DNA of 64,000 bases from an uncultured Acinetobacter sp. (GCF_947493735.1 NZ_CANLSL010000005.1:1-64000); one strand, 5' to 3'; shown: positions 38,561-48,012, counted from the stretch's first letter. Translations and numbers: made by a program. The notes: generated by a model not told the origin, from the letters alone.

Positions 38561-38995
38561 TTAACGGCGAATAATCATATTGGTTGCTGTTGCATGCGCA
38601 TAGATTTTCCCTGCTTCATCACGGATATAACCTTCCGCAATAATCAAATTTCGTCCGACATTGATGACCTTTCCTTCAGCAATCATCTTGGTGTCATACG
38701 GGATTGGACGACACATTTTGATATTCAAATCCGTGGTACCGTAACCCTCACCTGCACCTACAACAGTATGCGAAGCACAGCCCGTCACCGAATCCAAAAC
38801 CGTTGCTGCAAAGCCACCATGCACACCACCTAAAGGATTGGTATGGCGTTTGTCCGCTTGTGCAGAAAATACAGCACGACCATATTCGACTTCGACAGGT
38901 TGCATCGGTATGGTTTCACAAATACTTGGCGCAGGAATATCACCACGCGCAAACGCTTGCATGATTTCCAAACCTGTCATTTCTTGAATATTCAT
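38561..38995 (-). CDS. PaaI-type hotdog-fold thioesterase
   Basis: A 144-residue acyl-CoA thioesterase of the hotdog fold. It has the conserved NPLGGVHGGFAATVLDSVTGCA motif (Gly-rich, with the catalytic Asp near residue 67) and the TTDLNIKMCRPIP beta-strand. The closing strand is YAHATATNMIIR. It hydrolyses small or aromatic acyl-CoA esters; the specific substrate is not deducible. It stands alone in the region between the antiporter and an AraC-type regulator. Confidence 0.85.
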   Translation of the reverse strand: MNIQEMTGLEIMQAFARGDIPAPSICETIPMQPVEVEYGRAVFSAQADKRHTNPLGGVHGGFAATVLDSVTGCASHTVVGAGEGYGTTDLNIKMCRPIPYDTKMIAEGKVINVGRNLIIAEGYIRDEAGKIYAHATATNMIIRR

Positions 38996-39130
38996 CGTTC
39001 AATCCTTATCAAATTCGTTTTAACTCTCCACATATAGCACAGATTATTTTAGCGCCATGAAACTGAATGTGATCAGTTAGTTTTATTTTGATAGTGACTT
39101 AATATATTGATCATAAAATCTTGAGCAATA

Positions 39131-40162
39131 CTAGCTTCTTTTCGACTGAATAAACTGCTTCGGTGTCATATCTGACCAGCGCTTGAACGCACGTCCAAAA
39201 GCACTTTGATCTGAATAACCCAGCTCCTGTGCAATTTCTGTAAGGTGCTTTCCTGTAATTAATAATGATTTGGCACGTTCAAAACGAAATTCATCCAGCA
39301 AGGTCTGAAAATGCAAATCAAATTGTAAAAGTTGCCGTTGTAATGTTCGTTCTGAGCAAAACATTTGTTCTGCGACAAAGGCTTGGATGGCTTGCTGATC
39401 TTGTTGTAAACCCTGCTCGATCAATGTCACCACTTTATGCCGAAACTGCTTGGCGCTGAGGTTTTGACTACTTTGCTCAATCGACTGCTGTGCTTGCATC
39501 GACAGCATTTGATTCAATGCCAAATCCGATGCGGTGCTTTTAATTTCTAAATTACTTTTAGGTACAGTGATCAGATAATGCGCAGGAATAATTTCAATCT
39601 TCGTTTCAAAAAACCTTTCATAATGTATTAGTGCAAATTGAGGCGGATAACCAAGTGCAACTTTTTTGGGTGGAATTAATTCTTCTTTTTGCACAATCAG
39701 CTGAATATATTGAAATAAAATCGCCAAATTTAATTCATAAAAACTTTGCCAACGTACAAAGCCACCATGCCATTGAATTGAAAAACACTCTCGATCATCA
39801 AAGACCGTCATGTCTTCGATATTGGTCATTTTATAAAGCAATGAATAATATTTCTGAAACAACTCAAACGCTTGTTTTAGATCAATGCTGGTCGATGCCA
39901 AATAACCCATGAGCCCAATATCTTGAAGTGCCAAATGCTCTGCCATGACCAAGCCAATAGGTCGCTCAAAATGTACCTGCATGGCTTGCATGATTTGGGT
40001 ATATTGATCGGCATCAAATTCGTGGCGTTGGTCATCGTGCAAACTCTGTTGAAAGGCACGTACCAGAACATCTTGAACTGATAACTTCTCCCAAGTCAGC
40101 TCATAGTGATTCATCACACGTTGCATCAAGCGTAAATATCCGACGATGAGTTTTACAGTCAT
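39131..40162 (-). CDS. AraC-family transcriptional regulator
   Basis: A 343-residue regulator with an N-terminal ligand-binding domain of the AraC-arabinose-binding-like type (begins MTVKLIVGYLRLMQRVMNHY; LALQDIGLMGYLASTSIDLKQAFELF). The C-terminal HTH pair includes FCSERTLQRQLLQFDLHFQTL and LTEIAQELGYSDQSAFGRAF. ATG 40162 was preferred; ATG 40195 would add 11 residues with no homology. It is divergent from the metal-dependent hydrolase at 40282, with an inverted repeat TTTGAC-N7-GTCAAA in between, so it likely regulates that gene. Confidence 0.85.
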   Translation of the reverse strand: MTVKLIVGYLRLMQRVMNHYELTWEKLSVQDVLVRAFQQSLHDDQRHEFDADQYTQIMQAMQVHFERPIGLVMAEHLALQDIGLMGYLASTSIDLKQAFELFQKYYSLLYKMTNIEDMTVFDDRECFSIQWHGGFVRWQSFYELNLAILFQYIQLIVQKEELIPPKKVALGYPPQFALIHYERFFETKIEIIPAHYLITVPKSNLEIKSTASDLALNQMLSMQAQQSIEQSSQNLSAKQFRHKVVTLIEQGLQQDQQAIQAFVAEQMFCSERTLQRQLLQFDLHFQTLLDEFRFERAKSLLITGKHLTEIAQELGYSDQSAFGRAFKRWSDMTPKQFIQSKRS

Positions 40163-40205
40163 AACTTGACACTCGAGATTGTACAATGTCGTCATTTGTA
40201 TAAAA

Positions 40206-40224
40206 TTTGACTTGATCTGTCAAA
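40206..40224. promoter_or_regulatory. Candidate operator between AraC regulator and hydrolase
   Basis: TTTGAC at 40206-40211 and GTCAAA at 40219-40224 form a perfect inverted repeat with a 7-bp spacer in the ~120-bp divergent region. It is well placed to act on both genes. No binding has been shown. Confidence 0.4.
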
Positions 40225-40281
40225 ACATTTTTGAACAATCTCGTCCATAATGACATCATCAAGACAGCAGGAAAATAAAAA

Positions 40282-41160
40282 ATGAATGCACTCGTACAGC
40301 ATCAAAAGGTTGATCCAGTGGTTCGTACCAACTTGGATTTTAAACTTGACGACATCCCACGTTTTTGGTTTGGCGACGATCCTTTCCGCACTCGCATTTT
40401 TGATGCGCTGAGCCTAACGTTTCCTGAGGGCGAGCGTTACTTTATCGAGTCGGTTCGACTCTTCCGAGATAAAATTGAAGATCCTGAGCTACAACAAAAG
40501 GTCAAAGACTTTATCCGTCAAGAAGCACAGCACGGCATTGCGCATGACAAAATGAATGACTTGATGAAAGAACAAGGCATGCCACTTGATCAGTTTACTA
40601 CAATGCTTAAAAAGATTTTTAAGTTTGAACTGACCAAACGCTCGCCACAATACAATATTGCCATGACCGCAGCAGCCGAGCATCTCACCGCATTGATGGC
40701 ACACACATTTTATAACTATAAAGAAACGCTCGGAGATGCACACCCATATGCACGCGCATTGTTTGCATGGCATTCGATCGAAGAGATGGAACATCGTGAC
40801 GTTGCATTCGATGTGATGAAGCAAGTCGGTGAAGTGCCTGAAATGACACGTAAATTTGCGCTGGCTTTCACGACAGTGATGATGTTTGGCTTCACCATGT
40901 ACCGTGCCAATATCATGCTCGATCATGATGGCTTTAGTCGCCGTGAACGCTTCAATATGTTCCGCAAAGGCTTACCGTGGTTCTTCGGAAAGCAGGGCAT
41001 CATGACACGTATGAGAAGCGAATATTTGGATTGGTTTAAGAAAGACTTCCACCCGAACCAACATCCTGTAATTCATCAATATGATGTATGGCTAAAAGTC
41101 TATGAAGAAACAGGTGATCCGATCAAAGCTGGACATGCGTTTTGGCAAGCAGGCTATTAA
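40282..41160 (+). CDS. Predicted metal-dependent hydrolase (ferritin-like, PF10118 type)
   Basis: A 292-residue helical protein with paired metal-ligand motifs: FIRQEAQHGIAHDKM near residue 75, AAAEHLTA near 130 and HSIEEMEHRDVAFDV near 169. This spacing of Glu and His matches di-iron ferritin-like hydrolases that act on membrane or hydrophobic substrates. ATG 40282 has AGGAAA about 7 nt upstream. It is divergent from an AraC regulator. The actual substrate is unknown; many copies occur in lipid-degrading proteobacteria. Confidence 0.8.
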   Translation: MNALVQHQKVDPVVRTNLDFKLDDIPRFWFGDDPFRTRIFDALSLTFPEGERYFIESVRLFRDKIEDPELQQKVKDFIRQEAQHGIAHDKMNDLMKEQGMPLDQFTTMLKKIFKFELTKRSPQYNIAMTAAAEHLTALMAHTFYNYKETLGDAHPYARALFAWHSIEEMEHRDVAFDVMKQVGEVPEMTRKFALAFTTVMMFGFTMYRANIMLDHDGFSRRERFNMFRKGLPWFFGKQGIMTRMRSEYLDWFKKDFHPNQHPVIHQYDVWLKVYEETGDPIKAGHAFWQAGY

Positions 41161-41213
41161 CCCATATTTCAACTTTAATTTGCTTATTTAGAGTATAGCC
41201 TTTCCTAAAGTAT

Positions 41214-41240
41214 AGCGCTTGATCATCAAGCGCTTTTTTC
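41214..41240 (+). terminator. Terminator after the hydrolase gene
   Basis: AGCGCTTGAT (41214-41223) pairs with ATCAAGCGCT (41225-41234) and is followed by T residues, about 55 bp past the stop. Confidence 0.88.
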
Positions 41241-41271
41241 TCAAAAACATTTTGCTAAAACCTTTTTGAAA

Positions 41272-42252
41272 TCACCACTTGGCATAGTGCTGCTCTAACA
41301 CAGCATACACATGATGAAAAGTCACCGACTGATTGGCTGTTTTAAGTCGACCATCAATGCTGGCAATCCACTGGCTAAATTGACTCGCTGCAATGATCAG
41401 ATTGGTATTTTCATAACGTCGCCACGCTGTTGTGACACGCAGATCAATTGCACCATCTAAGCTATAAATTTTCCATAGATTGTTGCCTTGTTGCTGAAAA
41501 ATCGCATCATTTAAAGGATAAATTTTGCCATCCACCCATAGGCAGTTCTCATTACCACAGCTTTCGTTGACGCCACTGGCGAGGTTGATGCCAATTTTCT
41601 GACCATTAATCAGCGCTTGACTGGAGAGCCAAAACCATTCCGTTTCAGGACGTAAGAAACCACAGCTATCATCAAGACTCGCCAAACTTTTATCATCAAA
41701 ATAAATCTGCGAACCCTCTGCATCATAGAAGTGCCCAGATACGTTGAGCGCCATTGATTTATGAGTAAATGTCCAACCTCGAATGCCTGTCGGGCTACAC
41801 ATATATAACGGTTCTGTCTGCACTCTTTTAATATTTGCCTGACATAATGTTGCGCCTTGTCGAGTGACTTGAATCTGACGTTGATCGCCCTGTTCTTTCA
41901 GCTCAATCTGTAAATCGTGATGTTTAAAAAAACTCACACTTTGCATAAGATCAAGGGTTTGCAGTTGGGTTTTCCGTGCGAAGGGCTGTAAACCTTGCAG
42001 GTCGATAAAACGATCATTCTTTCGATCATAGCAATAATAAAAACCATGCCCTACCCAAGCCAAATCAACTATTGCTAAGCCGATGGTGTAATGCTGATGT
42101 TGAATTCCCACAAAGCTAAACTTTTTAAAGCGTAATTTGCGACGCCATGCTTGACTTAAAAAAGGATTGTCATAATCTTGGATATTAAATAACGTTGGTG
42201 CTTGCTCAAAACGTCCGAAATGTGGCTGTCCATTATCTTGGATAAGTTGCAT
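41272..42252 (-). CDS. DUF2804-family protein
   Basis: A 326-residue protein without signal peptide. The N-terminus MQLIQDNGQPHFGRFEQAPT and an internal RRKLRFKKFSFVGIQHQHY then IGLAIVDLAWVGHGFYYCYD fit the DUF2804 family. A later GIRGWTFTHKSMALNVSGHF segment is also conserved. Function is unknown; the family has been compared to lipocalin-like folds. ATG 42252 has AGGATG near 10 nt upstream. It lies downstream of trpB but a hairpin at 42321-42348 separates them. Confidence 0.8.
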   Translation of the reverse strand: MQLIQDNGQPHFGRFEQAPTLFNIQDYDNPFLSQAWRRKLRFKKFSFVGIQHQHYTIGLAIVDLAWVGHGFYYCYDRKNDRFIDLQGLQPFARKTQLQTLDLMQSVSFFKHHDLQIELKEQGDQRQIQVTRQGATLCQANIKRVQTEPLYMCSPTGIRGWTFTHKSMALNVSGHFYDAEGSQIYFDDKSLASLDDSCGFLRPETEWFWLSSQALINGQKIGINLASGVNESCGNENCLWVDGKIYPLNDAIFQQQGNNLWKIYSLDGAIDLRVTTAWRRYENTNLIIAASQFSQWIASIDGRLKTANQSVTFHHVYAVLEQHYAKW

Positions 42253-42320
42253 AAAAACATCCTGTTGTCGCAAATTGATCAAGCATGCTGATCGTCTACA
42301 TTTTAAATCATTATTGTATT

Positions 42321-42348
42321 AATCATTGCCAAATCCGTGGCAATGATT
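42321..42348 (-). terminator. Possible terminator between trpB and DUF2804 gene
   Basis: AATCATTGCCA (42321-42331) pairs with TGGCAATGATT (42338-42348). The minus-strand T run after it is weak, so termination may be partial. Confidence 0.5.
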
Positions 42349-42418
42349 CTTTTAAAGTTTGGCAATCAAGATGACTTGCATCATGATTACCAACTAACGC
42401 TAACGTCTAGCTGATTAA

Positions 42419-43660
42419 TTAGAGATCAACCATCGGAATGCCATCAATCTTGGCAACAGTCATCAAGTCTTTATCTCCACGACCCGATACCGTGGCAATG
42501 ATGATTTGATCCTTTGACATCGTTGGCGCAAGTTTGGTCACATATGCCATGGCATGCGCACTTTCCAGTGCAGGGATAATACCTTCAATCTTGGTCAGAT
42601 CACGGAAGCCTTGCAAAGCTTCGGTATCATTGATGGGCACATAATTCACACGTTGCATATCTTTTAAGAAGCTATGTTCTGGACCAACCCCAGGATAGTC
42701 CAAACCAGCCGAGATCGAATGGGTTTCGATAATCTGACCTTGCGCATCCGACATGAGATAAGTACGGTTGCCATGCAACACACCAACATGACCTGCATTG
42801 AGTGGTGCAGAATGTTTACCTGTTTCCACGCCATGACCCGCAGCTTCGACACCATAGATCGACACATCGGTATCATTCAAGAATGGATAAAATAATCCCA
42901 TTGCATTGGAACCACCACCGACACAGGCAACCAATGCATCAGGTAAACGACCCGCTTGCGCCAAAATTTGCTGTTTTGCTTCACGCCCAATGATCGCTTG
43001 GAAATCACGTACTAGCTGTGGATATGGGTGTGGCCCTGCCACAGTACCGATCACATAATAAGTCGAATCAACATTGGTGACCCAGTCACGCATCGCTTCA
43101 TTCATGGCATCTTTCAGGGTTTTTGAGCCACTTTCTACTGGGACAACGGTTGCACCAAGCAAACGCATGCGATAGACATTCATTGCTTGGCGTTTAACAT
43201 CTTCTGATCCCATGAACACCACACATTCCAACCCAAGACGTGCGGCAATCGTTGCCGTTGCTACGCCATGTTGTCCTGCACCCGTTTCGGCGATGATGCG
43301 TTTTTTCCCAGACAATTTCGCCAATAAGGCTTGTCCAATGGTGTTGTTGACCTTGTGTGAGCCTGTATGATTTAAATCTTCACGCTTTAGATAAATCTGC
43401 GCACCGCCCAATTCTTTCGACCAACGCTCGGCATAGTATAGCGGACTTGGACGACCAACATAATGCGCCAAATCACGGTCAAATTCCGCACGGAACTGTT
43501 CATCATCTTTCATGCGCAAATACAATTGTTCCAAATCTTGTAATGCCGCCATGAGCGTTTCAGAGACAAATCGACCACCATGAATACCAAAATGCCCTTT
43601 TTGATCTGGAAATTGAGTAAAATCGATCTGGCTATTTTGCTTCACATTGTGTTGATCCAC
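42419..43660 (-). CDS. trpB: Tryptophan synthase beta chain
   Basis: A PLP enzyme (413 residues) that condenses indole with serine. It has [19 protein letters not shown] with the PLP lysine near residue 100, [14 protein letters not shown], and [13 protein letters not shown] near residue 245. A GTG at 43660 has GGAG 7 nt upstream and lies 29 bp inside the trpF 3' end. It forms trpF-trpB; trpA is encoded 5.6 kb away. Confidence 0.96.
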   Translation of the reverse strand: MDQHNVKQNSQIDFTQFPDQKGHFGIHGGRFVSETLMAALQDLEQLYLRMKDDEQFRAEFDRDLAHYVGRPSPLYYAERWSKELGGAQIYLKREDLNHTGSHKVNNTIGQALLAKLSGKKRIIAETGAGQHGVATATIAARLGLECVVFMGSEDVKRQAMNVYRMRLLGATVVPVESGSKTLKDAMNEAMRDWVTNVDSTYYVIGTVAGPHPYPQLVRDFQAIIGREAKQQILAQAGRLPDALVACVGGGSNAMGLFYPFLNDTDVSIYGVEAAGHGVETGKHSAPLNAGHVGVLHGNRTYLMSDAQGQIIETHSISAGLDYPGVGPEHSFLKDMQRVNYVPINDTEALQGFRDLTKIEGIIPALESAHAMAYVTKLAPTMSKDQIIIATVSGRGDKDLMTVAKIDGIPMVDL

Positions 43661-44300
43661 GTTGGACTCCTTGCATAAATTGTAAAATGCGTTGTTGATC
43701 TTTGATGCCTTTGGCTGATTCTACACCACCGCTGACATCTACGGCATACGGACGAGTCATTTTTATTGCATCTGTAACATTCTCAGGGGTCAAGCCACCT
43801 GCCAAAATCACAGGAATGTCGAGCTTAGGAAATTTTGTCCAGTCAAATGGCTGTCCCGTGCCCCCTTTGAGCTCTGGATGCCAAGCGTCAAGCAAAACTG
43901 CACTGGCACCGACCTGATGATATTTTTCAATCTCAGCCACCACATCGAGATCCGCTTTGACTTGAATGGCTTTGTACCAACGTCGTCCAACGCTATTGGC
44001 AATGCGCTGACATTCCGCAGGCGATTCATCTCCATGAAATTGAATCACATCTAGCGCAACACTTTGCAATACGGTTTGTACATCTTCAAGCGTGGCATTC
44101 ACAAATAAACCCACGATCTGCACATAAGCAGGCACATGCGGTGCAAGATTTTGTACTTGGCTCGCAGTCACTGCACGAGGGCTTGGTGGATAAAACACAA
44201 AACCCACGGCATCTGCACCTGCATCGACTGCACTTTGCACATCTTCTATGCGTGTCAATCCGCAAATCTTGGCGCGAACACGGGTTTTATTTAAAATCAT
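43632..44300 (-). CDS. trpF: Phosphoribosylanthranilate isomerase
   Basis: It converts N-(5-phosphoribosyl)-anthranilate to CdRP in tryptophan synthesis. A 222-residue TIM barrel: [20 protein letters not shown] with the catalytic Cys, then [15 protein letters not shown], and a C-terminal [16 protein letters not shown] with the catalytic Asp and phosphate site. ATG 44300 was used because the family starts with this motif; an upstream TTG adds unrelated residues. Its 3' end overlaps trpB. Confidence 0.93.
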   Translation of the reverse strand: MILNKTRVRAKICGLTRIEDVQSAVDAGADAVGFVFYPPSPRAVTASQVQNLAPHVPAYVQIVGLFVNATLEDVQTVLQSVALDVIQFHGDESPAECQRIANSVGRRWYKAIQVKADLDVVAEIEKYHQVGASAVLLDAWHPELKGGTGQPFDWTKFPKLDIPVILAGGLTPENVTDAIKMTRPYAVDVSGGVESAKGIKDQQRILQFMQGVQRGSTQCEAK

Positions 44301-44412
44301 TGTTATGGTTTCAAGTCGTTCAATATGCGTGAAAACCCAACCATTGTAATGCAATTTAAAACGAAAAACTTAACTATTGCCGCAATCAACTCGACTGTTT
44401 ATCCACCTTATC

Positions 44413-44442
44413 TTGTGATAAAGCAACACAATCCTCTATAAT
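44413..44442 (+). promoter_or_regulatory. Candidate sigma-70 promoter of the riboswitch transcript
   Basis: TTGTGA (44413-44418) and TATAAT (44437-44442) are 18 bp apart and lie just before the aptamer. The -10 matches consensus exactly. Confidence 0.65.
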
Positions 44443-44453
44443 TGCTACAATTT

Positions 44454-44638
44454 GCAACAAGTAAGCAATAATTTGCTTTTGGGAAAATGGTGAAAATCCA
44501 TTACTGCCCCCGCAACAGTCATGATGAAATCACTGATCAAGCATCTGCTAAGCCACTGTATGATAACAATATGGGAAGGTGATCAGTATGCATCTATAGA
44601 TTAGATGCTATATCGAAGTCTGGATACCTACTTGTTGT
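44454..44638 (+). ncRNA. Cobalamin (adenosylcobalamin) riboswitch
   Basis: The core reads GGGAAAATGGTGAAAATCC, then CCCCCGCAAC, and GAAGTCTGGATACCTAC at the 3' side, the conserved B12-box pattern. The outer P1 stem is visible: CAACAAGTA at 44455-44463 is the exact complement of TACTTGTTG at 44629-44637. It lies 48 bp before the receptor start. No clear terminator follows, so control is more likely translational, by masking of the ribosome site near 44676. It should repress the receptor when cobalamin is plentiful. Confidence 0.93.
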
Positions 44639-44685
44639 GTTCTCTCATGCAATCATTCACGTGGGGTGAATGTCTGGAGCATTTC

Positions 44686-46560
44686 ATGTCTAAAGTTTTC
44701 CAACCTGCTACGCTTGCGGGCGCTATAAGTATTGCACTTATTTCTACTATCAGCTTCGCCAACACTGAAACAAACGTCATCAAACTTGAAACGATTTTTG
44801 TCACAGCAAGTAAATCAGCACAAAATATCAAAGATATTCCAGCTCGTGTAACGGTTATTGATGAAAAAACCATTCAACAAAATCCTATAGCGAACCTGTC
44901 CAACCTAATAATTTTAGACCCCTCTATTTATACCAAACAATCCGGTGGTATAGGTCAGATTTCTGAATTATCTTTAAGAGGCACATCTCCGGCACAAACA
45001 CTCGTATTACAAAACAGTGCACGCTTAAACAATCAAAATAACCTTTCACCATTATTTCCTGCTTTTTTAGATACTTCACATATTCAACATGTTGAAATAT
45101 TAAAAGGTCCTGCATCCGTACAGTATGGCAGTGATGCTATTGGTGGTGTTATCAATATGATAACAACACAGCCAAGTAAAACAGGTACCCAGATCACTGG
45201 AGTGTATGGTGAAAATAATACTTATAAAACGATACTCAATGCAGATTATGTTGATGACTCAGGTCTTTATGCACAAATTGGTGGGCAACGCCTTGAATCA
45301 GATGGAACATCTATTTTAGATATACAGAATGAAAAAGAAAAAGCAAGCTACGATCAAAAAGGCTATTACGTCAAGTTTGGTTATTATCAACAAGATTCTA
45401 TTGATAGTAGTCTTGAAATTAACCAAAATAAAGGAAGAAGTATTTTTTATAACTTTAATACGAGTCTAAACAATGCAGCTCGTGACTTTAAAAATCAGGT
45501 TATTAACGCAAAAACCTCTTATCTGTTAAATTCAGATTTAACAATAAATGCACGTTACTCCAACGTACAAGACCAACAATATCTGCCAAACGATAGCTCA
45601 TACTTCAACACGGAAAGTAATGAAGGCGATCTAAACTTAAAATGGGACTTTCTGCCGCAGCAAAATATTTTATTTGGTCTAAACTATCTCGATGCAGAAT
45701 ATGAAACAACAACGATTACCAATGGCAAGCAAACTGTTGATAGTCTTGGTTATTATATACAGCATCAATATCAAAAAAATGGTCTGAGTACACAAGCAGG
45801 TATTCGTTTAGAAGATAATGAAAAATATGGTACGCATACTGTAGGACAAATGGCTGCCCGCTATCAGCTTCTGCCATTAACGAGTATATATGCCAATATT
45901 GGTACAGCATTTCGTGCACCGTCATTGAATGAGCTCTATACACAGTGGGGTGGAAATGACAAACTCAAACCAGAAGAAAGTATTTCTTATGAAATTGGAT
46001 TTGATCAAAAACTAAATTATGGCTTAAGTACAAGTTTATCTGCATATTATACTGAAATAGACAACTTAATTGACTCTAAGTGTATTGAAATCTGCGATGG
46101 CGACTGGGTGACAACGTATCCTGTATATCAAAATATTAATATTGACAAAGCAAAGCTTACAGGTAGTGAGTTTAATTTAAAGTGGTCAAATAATTTGTAT
46201 TATATCAATACGCAATATGCTTATATACGCAGTATTAATGATGCCAAAAATCGTGATATTGCATATCGCCCTCGCCAACGCTTAACACTGACTGCTGGTT
46301 ATGATTATGAAAATCTAGGAATGAATGCTGCGATAATTGCTCGCTCAAAAGCTAACTCTAGTCATGACAATAGCAACAGTAAAGTTTCCGGGGTTGCAAC
46401 CATTGATCTCAACGCCTATTGGAATATCAATCCAAATGTTAAATTATTTAGCAATATCCAAAACGTAGGTAATGTACGCAATCAACAAGTGTATAACTCT
46501 GGGTCTTGGTATATAAATAGTGGTCGCCTCGCCTCTGCCGGTGTAACGCTACGCTACTAA
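44686..46560 (+). CDS. TonB-dependent receptor for cobalamin (BtuB-like)
   Basis: A 624-residue outer-membrane receptor: signal peptide (MSKVFQPATLAGAISIALIS), then a TonB-box-like region (IKLETIFVTAS), a plug domain (LRGTSPAQTLVLQNSARLNNQ, then VEILKGPASVQYGSDAIGGVINMIT) and a 22-strand barrel ending LASAGVTLRY. GGAG lies six nt before ATG 44686; a frame opening earlier inside the riboswitch is not used. The riboswitch upstream makes cobalamin the likely substrate, and the following gene is a cobalamin adenosyltransferase. Not every BtuB residue could be confirmed, hence no gene symbol. Confidence 0.88.
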   Translation: MSKVFQPATLAGAISIALISTISFANTETNVIKLETIFVTASKSAQNIKDIPARVTVIDEKTIQQNPIANLSNLIILDPSIYTKQSGGIGQISELSLRGTSPAQTLVLQNSARLNNQNNLSPLFPAFLDTSHIQHVEILKGPASVQYGSDAIGGVINMITTQPSKTGTQITGVYGENNTYKTILNADYVDDSGLYAQIGGQRLESDGTSILDIQNEKEKASYDQKGYYVKFGYYQQDSIDSSLEINQNKGRSIFYNFNTSLNNAARDFKNQVINAKTSYLLNSDLTINARYSNVQDQQYLPNDSSYFNTESNEGDLNLKWDFLPQQNILFGLNYLDAEYETTTITNGKQTVDSLGYYIQHQYQKNGLSTQAGIRLEDNEKYGTHTVGQMAARYQLLPLTSIYANIGTAFRAPSLNELYTQWGGNDKLKPEESISYEIGFDQKLNYGLSTSLSAYYTEIDNLIDSKCIEICDGDWVTTYPVYQNINIDKAKLTGSEFNLKWSNNLYYINTQYAYIRSINDAKNRDIAYRPRQRLTLTAGYDYENLGMNAAIIARSKANSSHDNSNSKVSGVATIDLNAYWNINPNVKLFSNIQNVGNVRNQQVYNSGSWYINSGRLASAGVTLRY

Positions 46561-46590
46561 GCAAAAATTACTGCAACAGTCAGCACTTTT

Positions 46591-46626
46591 ATGGATAATG
46601 TTCAATGAGGACATTATCCATTTTTT
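46591..46626 (+). terminator. Terminator between receptor and adenosyltransferase genes
   Basis: ATGGATAATGT (46591-46601) pairs with ACATTATCCA (46611-46620) plus T, then T residues. It is 30 bp after the receptor stop, so the next gene is read through or has its own promoter. Confidence 0.75.
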
Positions 46627-46644
46627 ATAGCGAAGGAAAAAATA

Positions 46645-47223
46645 ATGGGACATCGTTTAAGTAAAATCTATACACGTACTGGCGATGCGGGCAGCACCGG
46701 ACTTGGGGATGGTTCTCGCGTTGCAAAAGATAGCTTGCGGATCACCGCACTTGGCGATGTCGATGAGCTCAATGCAATCGTTGGCGTATTAAGAGCAGAA
46801 ATCGCCCACAGCGCTCTATTAGAAAAAGAAAATTGGGATAAAAAGCTCAGCCTAATTCAACACTGGCTATTTGATTTGGGTGGTGAGGTTTGCATCCCCA
46901 ACTATCAACTGTTACAGCAAAAATGTATTGATTTTTTGGAAAATGACATTGATCAGATGAATGAAAACTTGCCAATGCTCAAAGACTTTATCCTACCGAG
47001 TGGTACGCTTGCATGTAGTTATGCCCATCAAGCTCGTGCGGTGTGTCGCCGTGCCGAGCGTCAACTGATTAGCTTGTCTCAACGTGATCAAAATATTCAA
47101 GCCACTGCGCTACAATTACTCAATCGTTTATCCGATTGGTTTTTTGTTGCATCACGCACCTTACAACATCAGTCAGGTGGTGCTGAGGTACTGTGGCAAA
47201 AAAATATCAACGATCAAATCTAA
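46645..47223 (+). CDS. PduO-type cob(I)alamin adenosyltransferase
   Basis: It transfers the adenosyl group of ATP to cob(I)alamin to make coenzyme B12. The 192-residue protein has the N-terminal KIYTRTGDAGSTGLGDGSRVAKD motif (ATP-binding loop), LGDVDELNAIVG near residue 37, and the C-terminal helix RAVCRRAERQ with the conserved Arg/Glu residues. It follows the receptor by 84 bp across a hairpin. AAGGAA lies 6-7 nt before ATG. It supplies adenosylcobalamin, also the riboswitch ligand. Confidence 0.93.
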   Translation: MGHRLSKIYTRTGDAGSTGLGDGSRVAKDSLRITALGDVDELNAIVGVLRAEIAHSALLEKENWDKKLSLIQHWLFDLGGEVCIPNYQLLQQKCIDFLENDIDQMNENLPMLKDFILPSGTLACSYAHQARAVCRRAERQLISLSQRDQNIQATALQLLNRLSDWFFVASRTLQHQSGGAEVLWQKNINDQI

Positions 47224-47298
47224 TTTTCACACTGTGATTCGATCTTGCAAATGTTAAGATCAACTGCATACTGTCGTCGATTAAAAACTTGAGGTGCT

Positions 47299-48012
47299 AT
47301 GCAAATCATCGGTCATCGTGGCGCACGTGGTGAAGCCCCAGAAAATACCTTAGGTGGTTTTCAATATTTACGTGACTTAGGCATTCGTGCGGTAGAGTTC
47401 GATGTGCGACTGTCCAAACAACAAGAATTGGTCATTATTCATGATGAAAATTTTCTGCGCACCACTGGTATAGACCTTTCACTCGCCCAAGCCTCGATTG
47501 CTGATATTCAAGATTTGAATTTTGCCCATCCTATATCCGACTGGCAACACACTGAATCCTTACCACGACTCCATCAAGTGATGCAGATTTGCCATGACTT
47601 TGATCATATTGAAATTGAAGTCAAGGCCGTCGATACTCAAGATCACGCCGATGAATTGGTTGAATTTTTAGAAACTGCTTTGGCGAATGATCTCCACCAT
47701 GCCACCATTACCAGTTTTGATGTGAAAATTTTAACTGCACTGCAACAGCGCCAATCTACGTTCGATCGTGGCTTTTTGGTGGAGTTTCCATTTGGAATAC
47801 ATGCTATCGAAACGGCAGTGAATTTTGGCTGCGATCGTATTGGTTGGAAAGATATCCTTGCCACCCAAGAATTGATTGATTTAAGCCATCAAGCAAGATT
47901 GAAAACCAGTGTATGGACAGTCAATGATGTGGATCGTGCCAAAGTCTTAAGAGATTTTGGCATTCATGGACTGATTACAGATTTTCCAAAATTGATGCTC
48001 GAACAACTCTAA
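47299..48012 (+). CDS. Glycerophosphodiester phosphodiesterase
   Basis: A 237-residue TIM barrel that cleaves glycerophosphodiesters to sn-glycerol-3-phosphate and alcohol. GHRGARGEAPENTLGGF near the N-terminus gives the catalytic His and metal-binding Glu-Asn; VEFDVRLSKQQELVIIHDENFLRTT and IEIEVKA continue the active site, and TVNDVDRA appears near the C-terminus. It has no signal peptide, so it is the cytoplasmic (UgpQ-like) type. It stands alone, tail-to-tail with the META lipoprotein gene. Confidence 0.92.
   Translation: MQIIGHRGARGEAPENTLGGFQYLRDLGIRAVEFDVRLSKQQELVIIHDENFLRTTGIDLSLAQASIADIQDLNFAHPISDWQHTESLPRLHQVMQICHDFDHIEIEVKAVDTQDHADELVEFLETALANDLHHATITSFDVKILTALQQRQSTFDRGFLVEFPFGIHAIETAVNFGCDRIGWKDILATQELIDLSHQARLKTSVWTVNDVDRAKVLRDFGIHGLITDFPKLMLEQL

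Noticed and set aside
44605..44685. Upstream ATG for the TonB-dependent receptor
   Set aside because: It lies inside the cobalamin aptamer and would put 27 odd residues before a clear signal peptide. ATG 44686 has GGAG at the right distance.
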